Below are positions 9,788 to 22,654 of a DNA stretch of 64,000 nt, piece after piece. Source of the DNA: Cylindrodendrum hubeiense (taxonomy: Eukaryota > Ascomycota > Sordariomycetes > Hypocreales > Nectriaceae). Under the pieces are notes generated by a model that saw only the letters and a list, made by a program, of their open reading frames with translations, searched no databases and was not told where the DNA came from. The position numbers and the translations under genes were made by a program. Positions within the stretch are counted from its first letter, which is position 1. Each line of letters opens with the position of its first letter. Where the stretch lies: contig JAANBB010000181.1 in the NCBI GenBank assembly GCA_014621425.1, positions 1 through 64,000 of the forward strand. The letters are read 5' to 3'.

Positions 9788-12700
9788 TAACAGATTATAA
9801 GGGTAGTGATAGAGGTGTAGAAGGCCTAGTAAAGGAAGAAACCTATGGCCCAGTCTCCAGTCTCTCCAAGGTAGTCATTCTCACATATCCTAGCTGGGCT
9901 CCCTATGAAGCTGCCCACGGGGCACACAATATATACCCAAGCCGGCCTGCTTATGAGGCAGCCCGATTATCACATATAAAGACCCCTCGAGATCCCAAGC
10001 CCTAAATCAATACTATCTATAGTTACGGTAACTAAGATAAGGAAAACCCTGTATTTCTTATAGTAGTAAGATATAATAATAGTCTCGATCTTTAAGAGCC
10101 TACTATAATAGGGCCTAATAGACCTAACCCCCATAGAGATCAAGAAAGCCCGGGATCTATATTTCTTTAAGCTATAAATACTTAAGATTATAAAGTTTAA
10201 GGGACTAGAATAGTAATAGAGCTAGAAATAAGTCCTTAATAGTATTCTAGTTATTACTAGTATATATAATTAGATCTAATTATCTAGAAAGGATAAGGGA
10301 AAGCTATTAATAGAGATTATTATTAATATTATTAAAATATTTTAAATTATTATTAGATTATCCTAAGATATAAGGGCCTATATAATACTAATCTAATAAT
10401 ATAAAATCTTAATAAGCTTTATAGAGAATATCTTATAGATTAAGTTTATAATACTAAAACTTAAGGACCTAAAAAATATATTAACTTATATTAATAAATT
10501 TAGAAAACTAGTCTAATTATATTATAATATAAATAGTAATATTATAATAAGGACTAAATTTAATATCTTTATAATTAGTATAGGTATTATAATAGAAGAT
10601 TAATATAAGGAATAAGTCTTAAGTTTATCTAATAAGAGGGAATCCTGAATTATATATTTAAGTTATAGGAGCAAGCTTGCTATATATCTATAGTAACTTT
10701 TATAGAGAATAAGAGTGAATATTAATTGGTCCCGGAAGCTAATCTTAAGAGAGGGATAGGAAGTCTCCTCTAGCTGTGTCCTAGTAGAGACTTCTTCCTG
10801 ATAATAATATAGGATTGCTCGCCGATCCCGGAGCTCCTCAAACCTAGAGTTATTCAGGTCTATACAATCTAAGCTTAGCCTCTAATAATTAGACTGATTA
10901 AATATTTATAAAGATAAGAGATAGCTATCTTAATAACCTGATCTTAATAGAGATTTAAGATAATCTTAATACTTATATAGAGAGATATATATATAAGGTT
11001 AAGGCTATCTAGAATAATAGCTATAATAATAGCTAAGATAATAGTTATAGAAGATCTAATATAATAATAATAATATAATCATAGTAATTAAAGGACCTAT
11101 TATATATTACTTACTATAATTATAATAAGAAGAATTATATTTTAAGGGAATATTAATCTAAGAAGAAGATCTAGCCTAAAAATAAAAATACTATTAACTC
11201 TAAGATAAGGGAACTTATACAGGTATATACTATCTTAAAGGAAGTCCCTAAAATCATAAATACCCTAAAAAGTAATAATTTTATCTGTTAAGTTAATAAG
11301 ATTAATCTTATTAAGATAAGAGGGATTTATAAATAATTCCTAGCTAATAAGAAAGATCCTAAGACTCTTATAATTATTAATTATAATAAGCTTAATAAGA
11401 GTATTTAAGTTAAATATAGAAAGCCTAGTAAAATCCTAATAAATTATACCTTTATTTTATAATTATATATAATAAAGACTATAATCCCTAATAAAAGGGA
11501 TTAATAATTATAGGATTCTAGAAGTAATCTTTATATTATTAATAATATCAAATAATTCTATAATAATAATTATATAAAAATAAAGAAATTAATTATAATC
11601 ATAATAAATACTAGACCTATATATCTAATAACTATTAGGATAACCTTTATAATATTATATAAAAAGAGAAAAGAGATTATTATAATATCCCTCTAAGATA
11701 TAATTTACATACTCTTATTCTCACTAAATATCTTTTCTAGCAAAAAGATATATCTCTCTGATAACTATCTTAGCCAGAATTATATTATAAATAAGGAAGA
11801 TCTTATTATTAGTATAATTAATATTTATAAGTATAACTTCCTCCTATAGATTATAGGAGGTATTATTAGATAATAAAGCCTATAGAAATAGGTAATATTT
11901 ACATATTAAGAAATATAAAATATAATATTATAATATTAATAACTAGACTATAATAGTCCTGAGGATATTAATAAGATCCTTAAAATAACCTATAGAAAAA
12001 TAAAGTTAATAATAGTTATTAGGAATAATTATAATATCTATAAGCTTATAAAAACTATTAGATATAGCTTAAAGACCCTGATCTTATAGGTATAATAAGC
12101 CCTAGATTTCCTCTATACTAACCTTTATAAGATTAAGTTTATTATATATAATAGAAAGAAATATATATTATTAATAATAGATAATAAGAGTCACTTCTGT
12201 ATTATCTACCTACTCAAGACTAAAAATAAGATCTATATAATACTTATTATAATATATAACTAGTTTAAGATCTAGTATAATAAATTAAAGAATATCTAGA
12301 TTAATAGAGGTAAGGAACTTTAGAATATAACCCTTAGAGCCTATATAAGATTATAAGATATAATAATTATAATTATATTATCCTATAAGCACAAGTAAAA
12401 TAACACTATTAAATATACCTATTATATTATCCTTAATAAAGCTTATATAATAATAATAGTCTAGGATATCCCTCTTGAATTATAGGGGGAGATTATAATT
12501 ATTATAGTTAATATTATAAACCTAATAATTATAAAAGGCTTAGATTAAAAGACTCTATTAAAGATCTTTAATAATAATATTAAAGGAATAGCTAAAGATA
12601 ATAATAGTTATCTAAACTAACTAAATATTAAATACCTATAAGTCCTAGGATATAAGGTAGTTATTATAATCAAGCTAGAAAAGCAGATAAAGATAATAAA

Positions 12701-14651
12701 GTTATAACCTTATAGATTTGAGAGTATTCTTATTAATTTTAAAGGAAGATATCTATATTATATCTAGGATCTAAATATAAAATAAGTCTATATTATCTTA
12801 TATATTATATTCCTCGAGAACTTATTAATATTATCTAGTTATAAGATAGTAAGATTAAGACTTCTTAGAATAATTAGGCAAATCTAAGTAGAGTTTAAGA
12901 TAAAGCTAGTAAGGGTAATAGATCGGATTATAAGTATAATTATAACCTTATATTAGGATCTCAATCTAAAGACTATATATAAGGTCCTCAAACTCCCTAA
13001 TAGAATAACCTAAAGAGAATTAGCCTATCTAGAAATAAAGATATTACTAGATAAGGGTATTATTAACTTCCTACTTTATATTATAATACTAATAAGAAGG
13101 TATTTCTTAATAATAAAATAGGTATTAAAATATAAGTATAATAAGTATAGTAAGATAATAAGATATAAATTAAAACTTATAGTTTAAGATTTCTAGTAAT
13201 ATAAAGATATTAATTATAATAAGACCTTCTTATCTATAATAAGATTAGCCTTTTAGTATATTATCCTAGTCTATATAATTTAATATAGTTATAGGCTTAT
13301 ATAGGTAGATATTATAATTATCTATTTTAATAGAGACCTTAAAGAAAATATCTATATAGAGCTATTTCTATTACTTAATAATTTTCTCTATAATCTTTAA
13401 TATAAATATTATATTAAGGAATAAGGCTATAAAGATAATTATATTATTTAATTTAGCTAGGCCCTTTATAATCTTAAATAAAATAGCTAATAATAATAGA
13501 AAAAGCTTAAAGATAAGCTTATTAAGTTAGGTTTTAAGTAATTAAAATCAAATATTATAATTTACCTAGATCTAGAATAAGGGATTATTATAATCTCTTA
13601 TATAAATAATCTAATTATAATTATAATAAATAAAGATATAGAAAAATATTATTATAAATAATTAGATTCTAATCTTAATATTAAAAAACTAGACTTTCTA
13701 TATTTCTTTCTAGGTATTATAATTATAATTACTAATAATAATAATATTACCTTTATATAGACTGATTATATAAGAGATATCCTTAAAATATTCTAGATAA
13801 CTAATTATAAAATAATTTTAATCTTAATAAACCTAGATATTTATCTAAAAATAAGAAAGAATATTAAGTTAAGTCTATAAGAGTTAAAGGAAATATATAT
13901 AACCTTTATAAAAAAACTTAATTATCTAATTATATAGATAAGATTAGATATTATCTTTCTAATAAGACTATAAGTATACTTTATAACTAAGCCTAATAAA
14001 GTTTATTATAAGTTAATAAGATATATTTTATATTATCTTAAAAAGAACTTATCTTAAGGTATCTATTATTATAAATAACTATAAGAAACCTATAATAATC
14101 TTTACAGGCTTTATAGATATAATAATTCTAATTATATTATTAATTCTAATATCTTATAATTTATAATTAGATATATCTTTATAATAAATAGGATCCTAAT
14201 CTTATAAACTAATAAAAGATAATTAATAGTTATAAAGTTAATCATAGAGACTAAATACTATAGGATATTAACTATAATATTAAAGATAATATAGATTAAG
14301 AGTTTTATAACTAAGCTAAATATCCTATTAATCTTACTATTAATAATCTTTACAGATAACCAGAGCTCTATTAAACTAGCTTATAACTCTAAGTATTATA
14401 CCTATATAAAGTATATTACTATATATTACTATTATATATAAGAGGTTATTATTAATAGAGATATTAAGATATAATATATTAATACTAATAAAATAACTAC
14501 TAATAGGCTTATAAAGCTACTAATTAAGAAGAAATATAAAAAATTCATTAACCTTATAGGTATAACTTCCTAGGAGACTAGAAATACCAGAGATAGAGAG
14601 ATTGAGACCGAATTAATTGTAATTAGAATACCCTGTCAGGCATACTAGGCT

Positions 14652-14661
14652 TGGGGGGGAA
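14652..14661 (+). other. Polypurine tract of the Copia element
   Basis: A GGGGGGGAA run directly precedes the 3' LTR, the usual site of plus-strand DNA priming. Confidence 0.75.
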
Positions 14662-14852
14662 TATTGCGGGCCATAAGGTCACATAGGGGATCCACGAAGT
14701 ATCAAGTCCGATACCGGACTATCAGATAGGGCCGGTTAGGGCTGATGGGAATGCCACCACTGTATTTAGCTGTGCGGATACTGCTAGCAGCTTGAATTGA
14801 CCACCGATGCATCTCTCTGAGTCTAGACCTATTGTGACGACCCCCCGTAACA
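14662..14852 (+). repeat. 3' LTR (191 bp), RIP-mutated at its inner end
   Basis: It aligns to the 5' LTR without gaps. I count ten differences, five C-to-T and five G-to-A, all with the derived base in this copy. Nine of the ten lie in its first 67 bp, next to the RIP-ruined interior, including the terminal TG changed to TA. Confidence 0.95.
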
Positions 14853-14969
14853 CTAAGAGACCGCTACCCTACACCAGCTTCTGTCTAGTGGGTGGGGTTG
14901 GTTTTGTCTAGCCTGCATTTCGGCCCATCTCACTACCAACTGCAGAAATATTTATCGTGAATTCATATT

Positions 14970-15537
14970 TTACAACTTTGATGCTTTAACAGGAGTTGTG
15001 CATCCCATATGATCAAAGCTAACATTCAATACTTCCATCACATTTCCCCATGGGTCAGCTACATACAGACATTTGACCCCAGTGCCGAGAGGGTCCATGG
15101 TATTCCCTATCCGTCTCCCGCCCGCCTCAACTATCTTGGCTGCTAACGCATCTGGGTCCGGGTCAGTCACACAGATGTGAAAAAACCCCGCTTTGTGGAA
15201 CTCGAAGCTTTTTGGTTCAGGCTCTGCTTTGGGATCGATGAACTCAAAAACCTCGAAGCCCACGCCATTTCCCGTTGTCATCCAAGCTAATTTGACCTCG
15301 TTGAGCGAAGCAGGGTAGATGCCGAAAATGGCATCATCCGGCTTTTCTGATCGCTTGATGTGGTGGATTTTGCTTAGCAATCTGAAGCCTAGGATGTCAG
15401 AGTACCACTTGACAACCGATTCGATGTTGCAAACCGAGACGGCCACATGATTGAAGACGCGATTGTGGGTCGGCTTCCCAGGCAGATTAGAGTGGCGACC
15501 ACTAATGGCTTTAGTGGAGACTTACAGGTCGGGTCAT
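14970..15537 (-). CDS. VOC superfamily (glyoxalase/bleomycin-resistance fold) protein
   Basis: The main exon 15473-14970 gives NHVAVSVCNIESVVKWYSDI at its start, a typical opening of the VOC beta-alpha-beta-beta-beta unit. It continues with EVFEFIDP, GFFHICVTDPD and a C-terminal VADPWGNVMEVL. I add a 12-nt first exon (15537-15526, M-T-R-P) joined by a 52-bp intron with donor GTAAGT, branch CTAAT and acceptor AAG. This makes PPTHNRVFNHVA, as in homologues I remember; without it the frame has no ATG. The product is 171 residues, one VOC domain pair, probably cytosolic and metal-dependent. The substrate is unknown. The first exon is the weak part of the model. Confidence 0.72.
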
Positions 15538-16134
15538 TTTTGATATGTGCCACGGATTTGCCTGGTTGTTTTGATATAATGGGAAAAGGTGTAGGAGCCC
15601 AGACAAACCCCCGCGCGAAATCTTTGTTTTTAATATGGTCAATCTTTCTGATCGGGCTATTCACCGAGACATTTGATCGTACCGGTCTCCTGTCCGCTGT
15701 CGGGAAAGCCGTTCCGTGAGTTTCGCAGGTGATCGTCTCGGAATGACAATTCCGATGGCGGTGGAATGGCCGACTCGCTCAAGTCACCGTAAAAGATGTA
15801 CCAGGAGCTTAAAAGTCTTTGTTGAGAAACGTATCGCAATAAGGTACAACAAAATCCAAGAACGATCGATTCATATACATGGAATTGAATACCATGGCTA
15901 ACTTAACTTGCCTGCTTTTAATATAGTTCAATTTAAGAGTAAATAACTGTCACCCGACTACGGCATTTGGCAATTAAAGGTATCCAATGTCTAAAAGCGG
16001 GACATCTAAATTATCGACCTCACATAGCCGCTACGGTCAGGATTTTACACGAAATGCAGTTCTTGAATTGCGCCTTATCTCTCGATGGCCCCCTAATACA
16101 CCATAATGCTGATCCATAGCCACTGCTAGGATAA
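15538..16134. other. Spacer between VOC gene and NLR 3' end
   Basis: Nearly 600 bp with no gene recognised; open frames under 95 codons lack family patterns. Confidence 0.5.
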
Positions 16135-19100
16135 CTATGCTCTATATGAGCGCAAAATTTCCGCTGCCTCTGTCTCATACCTCTTCTCAGCACTAGCCAG
16201 TGCCAGCATGCGCAACCTATCCCTGGCCTCATGAGTGGCGATCGAGTCCAGTACTAGTTTGACAGTAGCCTTGTCTCCAACTTTAGCTGCTTGAAATAGC
16301 GCCCAGGAGCTATCCTCAGATACGCAAACGTTTGCGCCTCTTTCAAGGAGAAGGCGTACAGTGGCCTCACACCCATGAGAAACTGCTGCATGTAGTGGAG
16401 AGTATTTAGATCCGTGAACATTTGCACCACTGTCGAGTAGGATGCGTACAACAGTCTCCATGTTATTACCAGCTGCTCTTTCTAACGGATACCCTCCATA
16501 TCCGTCAGGATCAGCACCTTTTTCAATGAGTAGGCGCACAACGCTCTGATTTCCGGTGGTAGCTGCTATTTCCAGTGGATACCCTTTCCCTCCATCCGCA
16601 TTAGCACCTCTTTCGAGGAGGAGATGCACAATGGCCTCATTCCTACTAGCAATTGCTCCATGTAGCGGCATACCATGATGCCCATCAAGCTTGGCACCTC
16701 TTTCGACGAGTAGGCGAACAATGGCCTCATTCCCAGTACGAGTTGCTCTCTCTAGCGGAAGCCCTTCATGCCCATCAACATTAGCCCCTCTTTCCAGGAG
16801 GAGACGCACAATAGCCTCATGTTGATTAGCAGCAGCTCTCTCTAGCGGAAGCCCGTTGCGCCCATCAACGTTTGCACCTCTGTCAAGAAGCAGACGCACC
16901 ACAGTTACATGCCCTTTATTAGCTGCCTCCTGTAGTGGCCGCCTCAAGAATTCCTCAGAATCCTCAGGTTCATCAACATCGATACCTCGTTCGAGGAGAA
17001 GGCGCACAATGGCCTCGTGTCCCTTAGCAGCTGCTGCGAGTAGGGGCCGCACTTCCTCAGGGAACCCGTCGGTACTGGCACCTCTGTCAAGCAGGAGGCG
17101 TACGATAGCCTCATTTCCGCCGTCGCATGCTTGTACTAGCGATCCTCGGTGAAGCTCACCAACATTGGCACCTCTTTCGACAAGGAGACGCACAACAGCC
17201 TCATGCCCATAAGCAGCTGCTCCATCTAATGGCCACCTTTTATTAGGATATCCATTGATGCTAGCACCTCTGTCGAGGAGGAGGCGCACAATTGCCTCAT
17301 GCCCAGAAGAAGCCGCGACTGATACGGCAGCGCAGCAATTATCGTAGCTGGCGTTCCTGTCAACTAGTAGCCTCGCTACTTCCAGGTGCCCATAATATGC
17401 TGCTTGTACTAGGGGCGTATCTCCACAGTCATTTTTCCTATCAATTCTAGCGCCCTTGTTGATCAGCAACTTTGAAATAGTTTCATATCCATTCATGGCT
17501 GCTCGAGAAAGAGGAGTCTCGTTATGCCTGTCTTTGCAATTGACATGGAAAGTCTTGTCAAGCAGCGTTTCCACGACATCCTCATGGCCCATCGTAGCCG
17601 CATGGCATAGCGGTGTCTGGCCATTACAGTCTTGAGCGTTTACGGAAGTAGGCCACTTCGTCCAGTCCCAAAAAATAACCTGACGGGTTGATATTCGATT
17701 GAGAAGCGAAACCACGACCGAGTTATGTCCGTTTACGCTTGCCCACGACAGAGAAGATCGACCATGGGAATCGTCCACTTCTGTGAGAGACACACCCTTC
17801 ATCTCCAGTACTCGATCAAGGAGTGTCTCTAACCCAAAATACGATACAATCAACACAGAGGATAGAGCAGGTGGCTTTCCAGATTTGGCAGCTCTCCAAT
17901 AAGCCCCGAACCAATTTGTACATCTCTTCGAAGATGTGCATAGCTGAAGGGCACATTCCAGGATCTTGTTAGTGCTTCTCCCATTCGCCTTGCGAAAGTG
18001 CAGTGCCCAATTCTGAGCAGAGTAGTTGAAAAACACTGCGGTTTTATCCCCGGGTAATTCTTCAAACTCAGCGAAGCAAAGGTACCAGATGCAGACCTCT
18101 GATAGAACACGATTAGAATCCATTGTGCAAAGTGAGTTCTGCCATCGGAGGGAGAGTTTAGTGTTGTCAGGGGGCTTTGGCGAATTCTTTTGAATCAGGA
18201 ATTCCCTCGCTGTTTGATGAAGCAAATAGACTTTCGAGTCTACTATCGCCACGAAAAGGCCGCAAACATCCCTAATCGTCTTGCGAAATCGATCTTCTGG
18301 CTCCAGGTCAGGTGCGAGATCAGCATGTGAGTGATGGCTCTCCTCCATAGCCAACGCCACAGCCATCTCTTGGAGAGACAATGGTCTTTCTGCGGCCATA
18401 ATAATGTGAAGAAGTTTGCGAGTTGTGTCAACATTTCGACTTTTTTCTAGAATTTCGTTGTATGCTTCATTGACAGATTTAGGAAGATTGCGGATAGTCG
18501 TGATGAATCCGTTTTTTGTATGAGGATAGCTTTCGATTATGGCATCCAGAATGAGGTAAATCCAAAGGTAGGTTCTATTTTCGTTGGCAGTGAGTTCATT
18601 TTCGATCATTTGGACTTCATGCTTTTGCAGATCGAGCTCAGCGCCGAGAACCTCTACTCTCTTTTTGATCACAAGATCAATCTCTGTGGAAATTTGATCC
18701 ACCACGGTCTCATTTTCTCCATTTAGGTGTATGGTGGGACATTGATGCTTTAGGGTCTGAAATTCCCTTTCGATGTTGAAATAGGGACGGCTGGTGACGA
18801 GGAACTTCAGATTGAAGTTTCCTGTCCCGGATATGTAAAGGTTATTGAGCGCGCTGAGTAATACACGGCGTCCTGTGTCTTTACATTCGTCGAGCGCATC
18901 TAGAACGCAGACGATTACTCCGGACGAATACCTACAGGCGCTGCTGATGAGGATTCTCCAGAGGCTGGTGAACGAGCTGAAGATATTCTCTCCGCCACTT
19001 TCGAATTCTCTGAGGATTTCCTCGGTAAGAAGTTCTGGCCTTTGTCGGAAGAGTTGGTGGAGAATACAGCACAAGGCGTATTCCGGGCTTCTCTGGTCTT

Positions 19101-20183
19101 CGAAATCATCCTTGAAGAAGAAGTAACATATCGTATTTGGGGTATTACTCAATTTGAGTCTGTCATCGACAAGATACTTGGCCAGAACAGACTTTCCACA
19201 GCCTGGGTCTGCAGATACCCAGAGGAAAGCTGAGCCTGCCTTCTCTTGCCAACCTCTGAAGTGTGGGTGGCTGGTGAACCACTCACAGGTTCCTTCAACC
19301 CGCTGCGGATTTCTTTCTTTTCGATCCTCGTATGGGGAGACGAAGAGGCGTCCGAGTAGCTTTGTCTTTCTCCCTTCCATAGTAGGACCTAAAAATGTCA
19401 GCCTATGGAAGCTTCATACCGTAGTTATCTCAAGGCCTTGCAATGTATATATAGGCAAGTAATGAATGAATCGAGATTGATTGTGGAATAGGTAGATCGG
19501 GGTTATAAAGGTAGTAAAATTATCTGTATGGATAATTATTTCAACGCACCATGTTGTGTGACATTTCCAAAATATGCTGGGCCAGAACCATGGTTCTCGT
19601 TATGGTTGCCATGGATAATGTGGCCTTCAGCGTATTGTATGTCCCCCGACCCGGAATGGCTAACTTTGGCCGGAGAGTCCTCGGCCATGAGCGACGATGG
19701 CAATGCCTTGAGGTCTTGTATAGCCTTTGTCAAGACTTCGAATTCATTCTTAGTCACTGCCTTGATCCCATGATTCTGCACCAAGGTGGTGACGTCCTTC
19801 AATATGCCATCCATCAGAGTCTCCACCCGGCTTCCCTTACCCAAAGCGCACGCAACCTTGCGATAGGATGCAAATCTGGAATCCTCCGGCTGCGGGGAAA
19901 TTTCTTCAAATATCTGTTGCAGTTTCCCGACTTTGGACTTGCAGCCTTCCAAAATATGTTTCATCGCTTTGCGAGACTCCTCGGGCAAATCATGTTCGTC
20001 CATATATCCTTTCGCAGTCTGAAGCGTGTCCTCTACCAATGGAAGAGTTTCGGCTGTTTGATGGAACGTTCGTGGAAGACATTTGGTATCTTTAATATCT
20101 ACATAGATTTTCCATGTAGCCTCGACAATGCTGATGATGCCAGAGATCAATCCGATGACTAGCCCGGCTTCGGCGCCCGACAT
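16135..20183 (-). CDS. NLR-like receptor: SesA domain - glycine-rich motif - NACHT - ankyrin repeats
   Basis: Exon 1 (20183-19550) encodes a SesA-type N-terminal domain starting MSGAEAGLVIGLISGI and ending in a Gly/His/Asn-rich stretch of about 36 residues. Exon 2 (19388-16135) follows a 161-bp intron (donor GTGCGT, branch CTGAC, acceptor TTTTTAG, phase 1). The product is 1295 residues. NACHT features are the P-loop DPGCGKS (about 272-278), Walker B VCVLDALDEC (about 371-380) and FLVTSRPYF. About 16 ankyrin repeats of 32-33 residues cover roughly 750-1265; many share the core EAIVRLLLERGANV. The length, order and intron position fit fungal NLR-like proteins of heterokaryon incompatibility or non-self recognition. 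SesA would be the death-signalling end and the repeats the sensor. The ligand is unknown. It stands about 1.3 kb from the RIP-mutated element. No stop or frameshift was seen. Confidence 0.9.
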
Positions 20184-22654
20184 ATTAACAGAAGCAGCGT
20201 ATTGTATGACTGAGTATGACTTAAACAATCAAATGGCAAGTTAGATGGCAAGAGGTTGATCTGTAAAATAAAATATTAATGATTGAATGTTCCACTTTGT
20301 TATTCTGTAGAATTAGTTAACATTACGCACCAATTAAATGTGAAGAAAGAGACGTTGGGTTCAGGATGAAGCACCTTGTGTCATTTGAAGGAAGGAAAAG
20401 AAGATGAGCGATCGGCGAGTTGGTAAATGGGAGTCGGTGCTAATAAATGCTGGAGTGATCTGTAAATACCACTCAGCCCAGTCATTTAATGGGCGGCGGG
20501 TACTCGCACACATTGATTGGACTAAATCTGTTTGCTTCCTTGATCAAAACGCACCCGATTGGCTTGTAGCTGAGCATGGGTGAGACACAGCCTCCCCAAG
20601 CAAATAAAATCCGCGCATTAACCGCTCTGGAGGGGGTTGAAAACAAGGTAGGACCAACAACGTGTAGAATGCATCCACTCTGCAACGCTTCGATCCCATT
20701 TCCGCCTCTACCGTAATAAAACTGATAAAAGATTGAACCATCTTAAATTGGCTATGAAATCTTGTAATTGCAATATAGAGCCTGATGACTGCTTCTGGCT
20801 TAACAGAAAACAGATTGGCGCATTGCATTTGAGCCAAGCGCTCAGCGCTGACAGGCTTCGCAGCCTTGGTGAAGTTTTGCACCGATGAATAATGGTCCGC
20901 CAAGGCTGGATTAGGCAGCTCATCGTGGTGCCTAAAACCGTTGGATTGCAACCTAATCATTCCTGGCATCAGGCATTTGATGAGATAATATGAGGCCAAA
21001 AGCTCCGAGTCATTCTCTCATAACGATGTTGACACTTGCAACTTTGACACACGTGATTGCATATTCTAATTGTAGGTGGTTCGCCCAGTCGCGTCTTTGT
21101 TCAGGCTCCTATCGGCGAAATGTGATTTGACTTGATAACAAACAGCTCTCACCACACCCCGACTGAATCAAATAGAGCCCGTGCCTTTCATACTTTCCAA
21201 TCCGCCTCGTGAGAAGTATGACATAGTACGGGAGCTGCCTTGTTTATGCACGGTCTTTGTTGGGAATGCCTCGTCGTGTATGGGGGTAATCATTGAGATA
21301 AGGTATCCGTCGATACAACCGAAGAACATAACCTTCTGATCATAGATTTGCTCGCGAGGCTGAGATTTTCAGGGACAAGGTATTAGGAGGACAGCACGAA
21401 AGATTCATGACATGCAATTCAGCTGATTGTTCCCACCATGTGACTTCTCTGATTCATTAAATCAAGAATTCCCTATTGTGTATCCTAGCCTGTGATGTTA
21501 TTCAATAGAAAATTAGATACTGGACTATCATATCTTAGTTATTTACACCCACTGATACGTTGAAGACCTGGGTTTGGCTGATAAACTTTGCAGCACACGT
21601 AAGCCTGAATATCCCCAACCTTGACGCAAACTGCAGTCCCCAAGCACCCACAGGCCACGCCATTTTAAATCTCTGCACCTTTGGTTGATAAGCCAGGCTG
21701 TCCAGCTATGCCAAGCTTGATCTCGGTTATTCGTTAATTATCCGATTCCTTCTAGCCAAGTTTTGCGGTCAAAACTTGACTCGCCGTCTCCACTAGCGAT
21801 CCTGTGGATATATTTCGGCAAATTTACATTGACCTTTAGCTCACCGCTTGACGGTTCCAACTGTAACTGAGGAAGAAGAGTGCTCGCAATTATTCTCCAG
21901 GGGCCTGGAAAGAAAGCATGATCATGGAGTTCATTCAACAGTAATTTGCCTTAAATTATAGAGTACCTCCTCATTTATCACAGACTCTCGATACATCGCC
22001 GTCCTGCATGACGTAGTACGCTGTATCCACACCTGTGGGTTCTTCCGAAGTTATTTAACCGAAATCCTCAACGTATACCACTTTTAGTTCCGAGCTCGGC
22101 CAAATACAACACCTGAGTCTCTCCGTTATTGAGTCAACTAACCGCTATCTCCCCCCAAAAAGGTAGAAGATCCATCATTCTCCACCACCTAGCTGACCTC
22201 TTAGGGGGGTTATCTTCCGAATAGCCCAGAATAGTGTGTCCAAAAAGCGCCGTGTTGGTACTTGTTGCTACGCGCATCCCTTCCTTATCTTCTGCAAAAT
22301 TTTATGGCCATGCTCGATGATAGCCTATCAGACAGTATGACCGAACATAACGTAAAATCTACTTGATTGCAGTGATAATCGTGTGGCATAGAGATAGAGA
22401 TATATCCAGTCACAGAGTGGGGTCCTAGCTAGTGATAACTTCAGCCATGAAAAATGTCCCATCAAGAGTGCTTTCAGGTCGTACGAGTCAATTATGAAAG
22501 ATAAAGAGTCGTCTAATTCGATACTAATACTAGGCCGCTCTAAATGATGACCGCTATCTCAAGTATTAATAGTCGTCCATTCCCACCATCAATCCAAACT
22601 CATCATCACCACGCACCGCCTTTCAGAGCCAGCAGCGCAATCAACTCTTCCATC
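20184..22654. other. Gene-poor 2.5-kb gap; one weak minus-strand open frame
   Basis: The only longer frame is 20999-20544 on the minus strand (151 codons). It begins with TTG, its first ATG is about ten codons in, and I recognise no family in it. The rest is AT-rich and non-coding. It may include the NLR promoter and decayed sequence. Confidence 0.45.

Larger units (their letters stand above)
9284..14852 (+). mobile_element. Complete Ty1/Copia-type LTR retrotransposon, heavily RIP-mutated
   Basis: The element is 5569 bp with two 191-bp LTRs. Flanking pentamers are CCAAG (9279-9283) and CTAAG (14853-14857), a target duplication that differs by one C-to-T. A primer site follows the 5' LTR and a purine tract precedes the 3' LTR. 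The inside from about 10.02 to 14.57 kb is extremely AT-rich, with CpA and TpG nearly gone and TpA dominant, and stops in every frame. Eroded motifs remain in Copia order. An integrase piece containing DNKSH and YLLKTK lies at 12180-12236, an RT box YINNL stands where YVDDL is usual at 13599-13613, and an RNase H-like piece lies near 14115-14150. Only about 1 kb follows the RT box, too little for a Gypsy-type integrase. No coding capacity is left. Confidence 0.93.

Noticed and set aside
13599..13613. Active reverse transcriptase
   Set aside because: The catalytic Asp pair reads Asn-Asn after G-to-A changes and stops occur throughout.
9284..14852. Gypsy-type classification of the LTR element
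   Set aside because: The integrase-like piece lies before the RT box, and only about 1 kb follows the RT box, which is the Copia order.
15389..15664. 91-codon minus-strand frame as the N-terminal part of the VOC gene
   Set aside because: It is in a different frame from the VOC exon; the short M-T-R-P exon with GTAAGT donor gives a better start.
20544..20999. 151-codon minus-strand open frame
   Set aside because: Starts with TTG, no recognised motif, no supporting neighbour exon.
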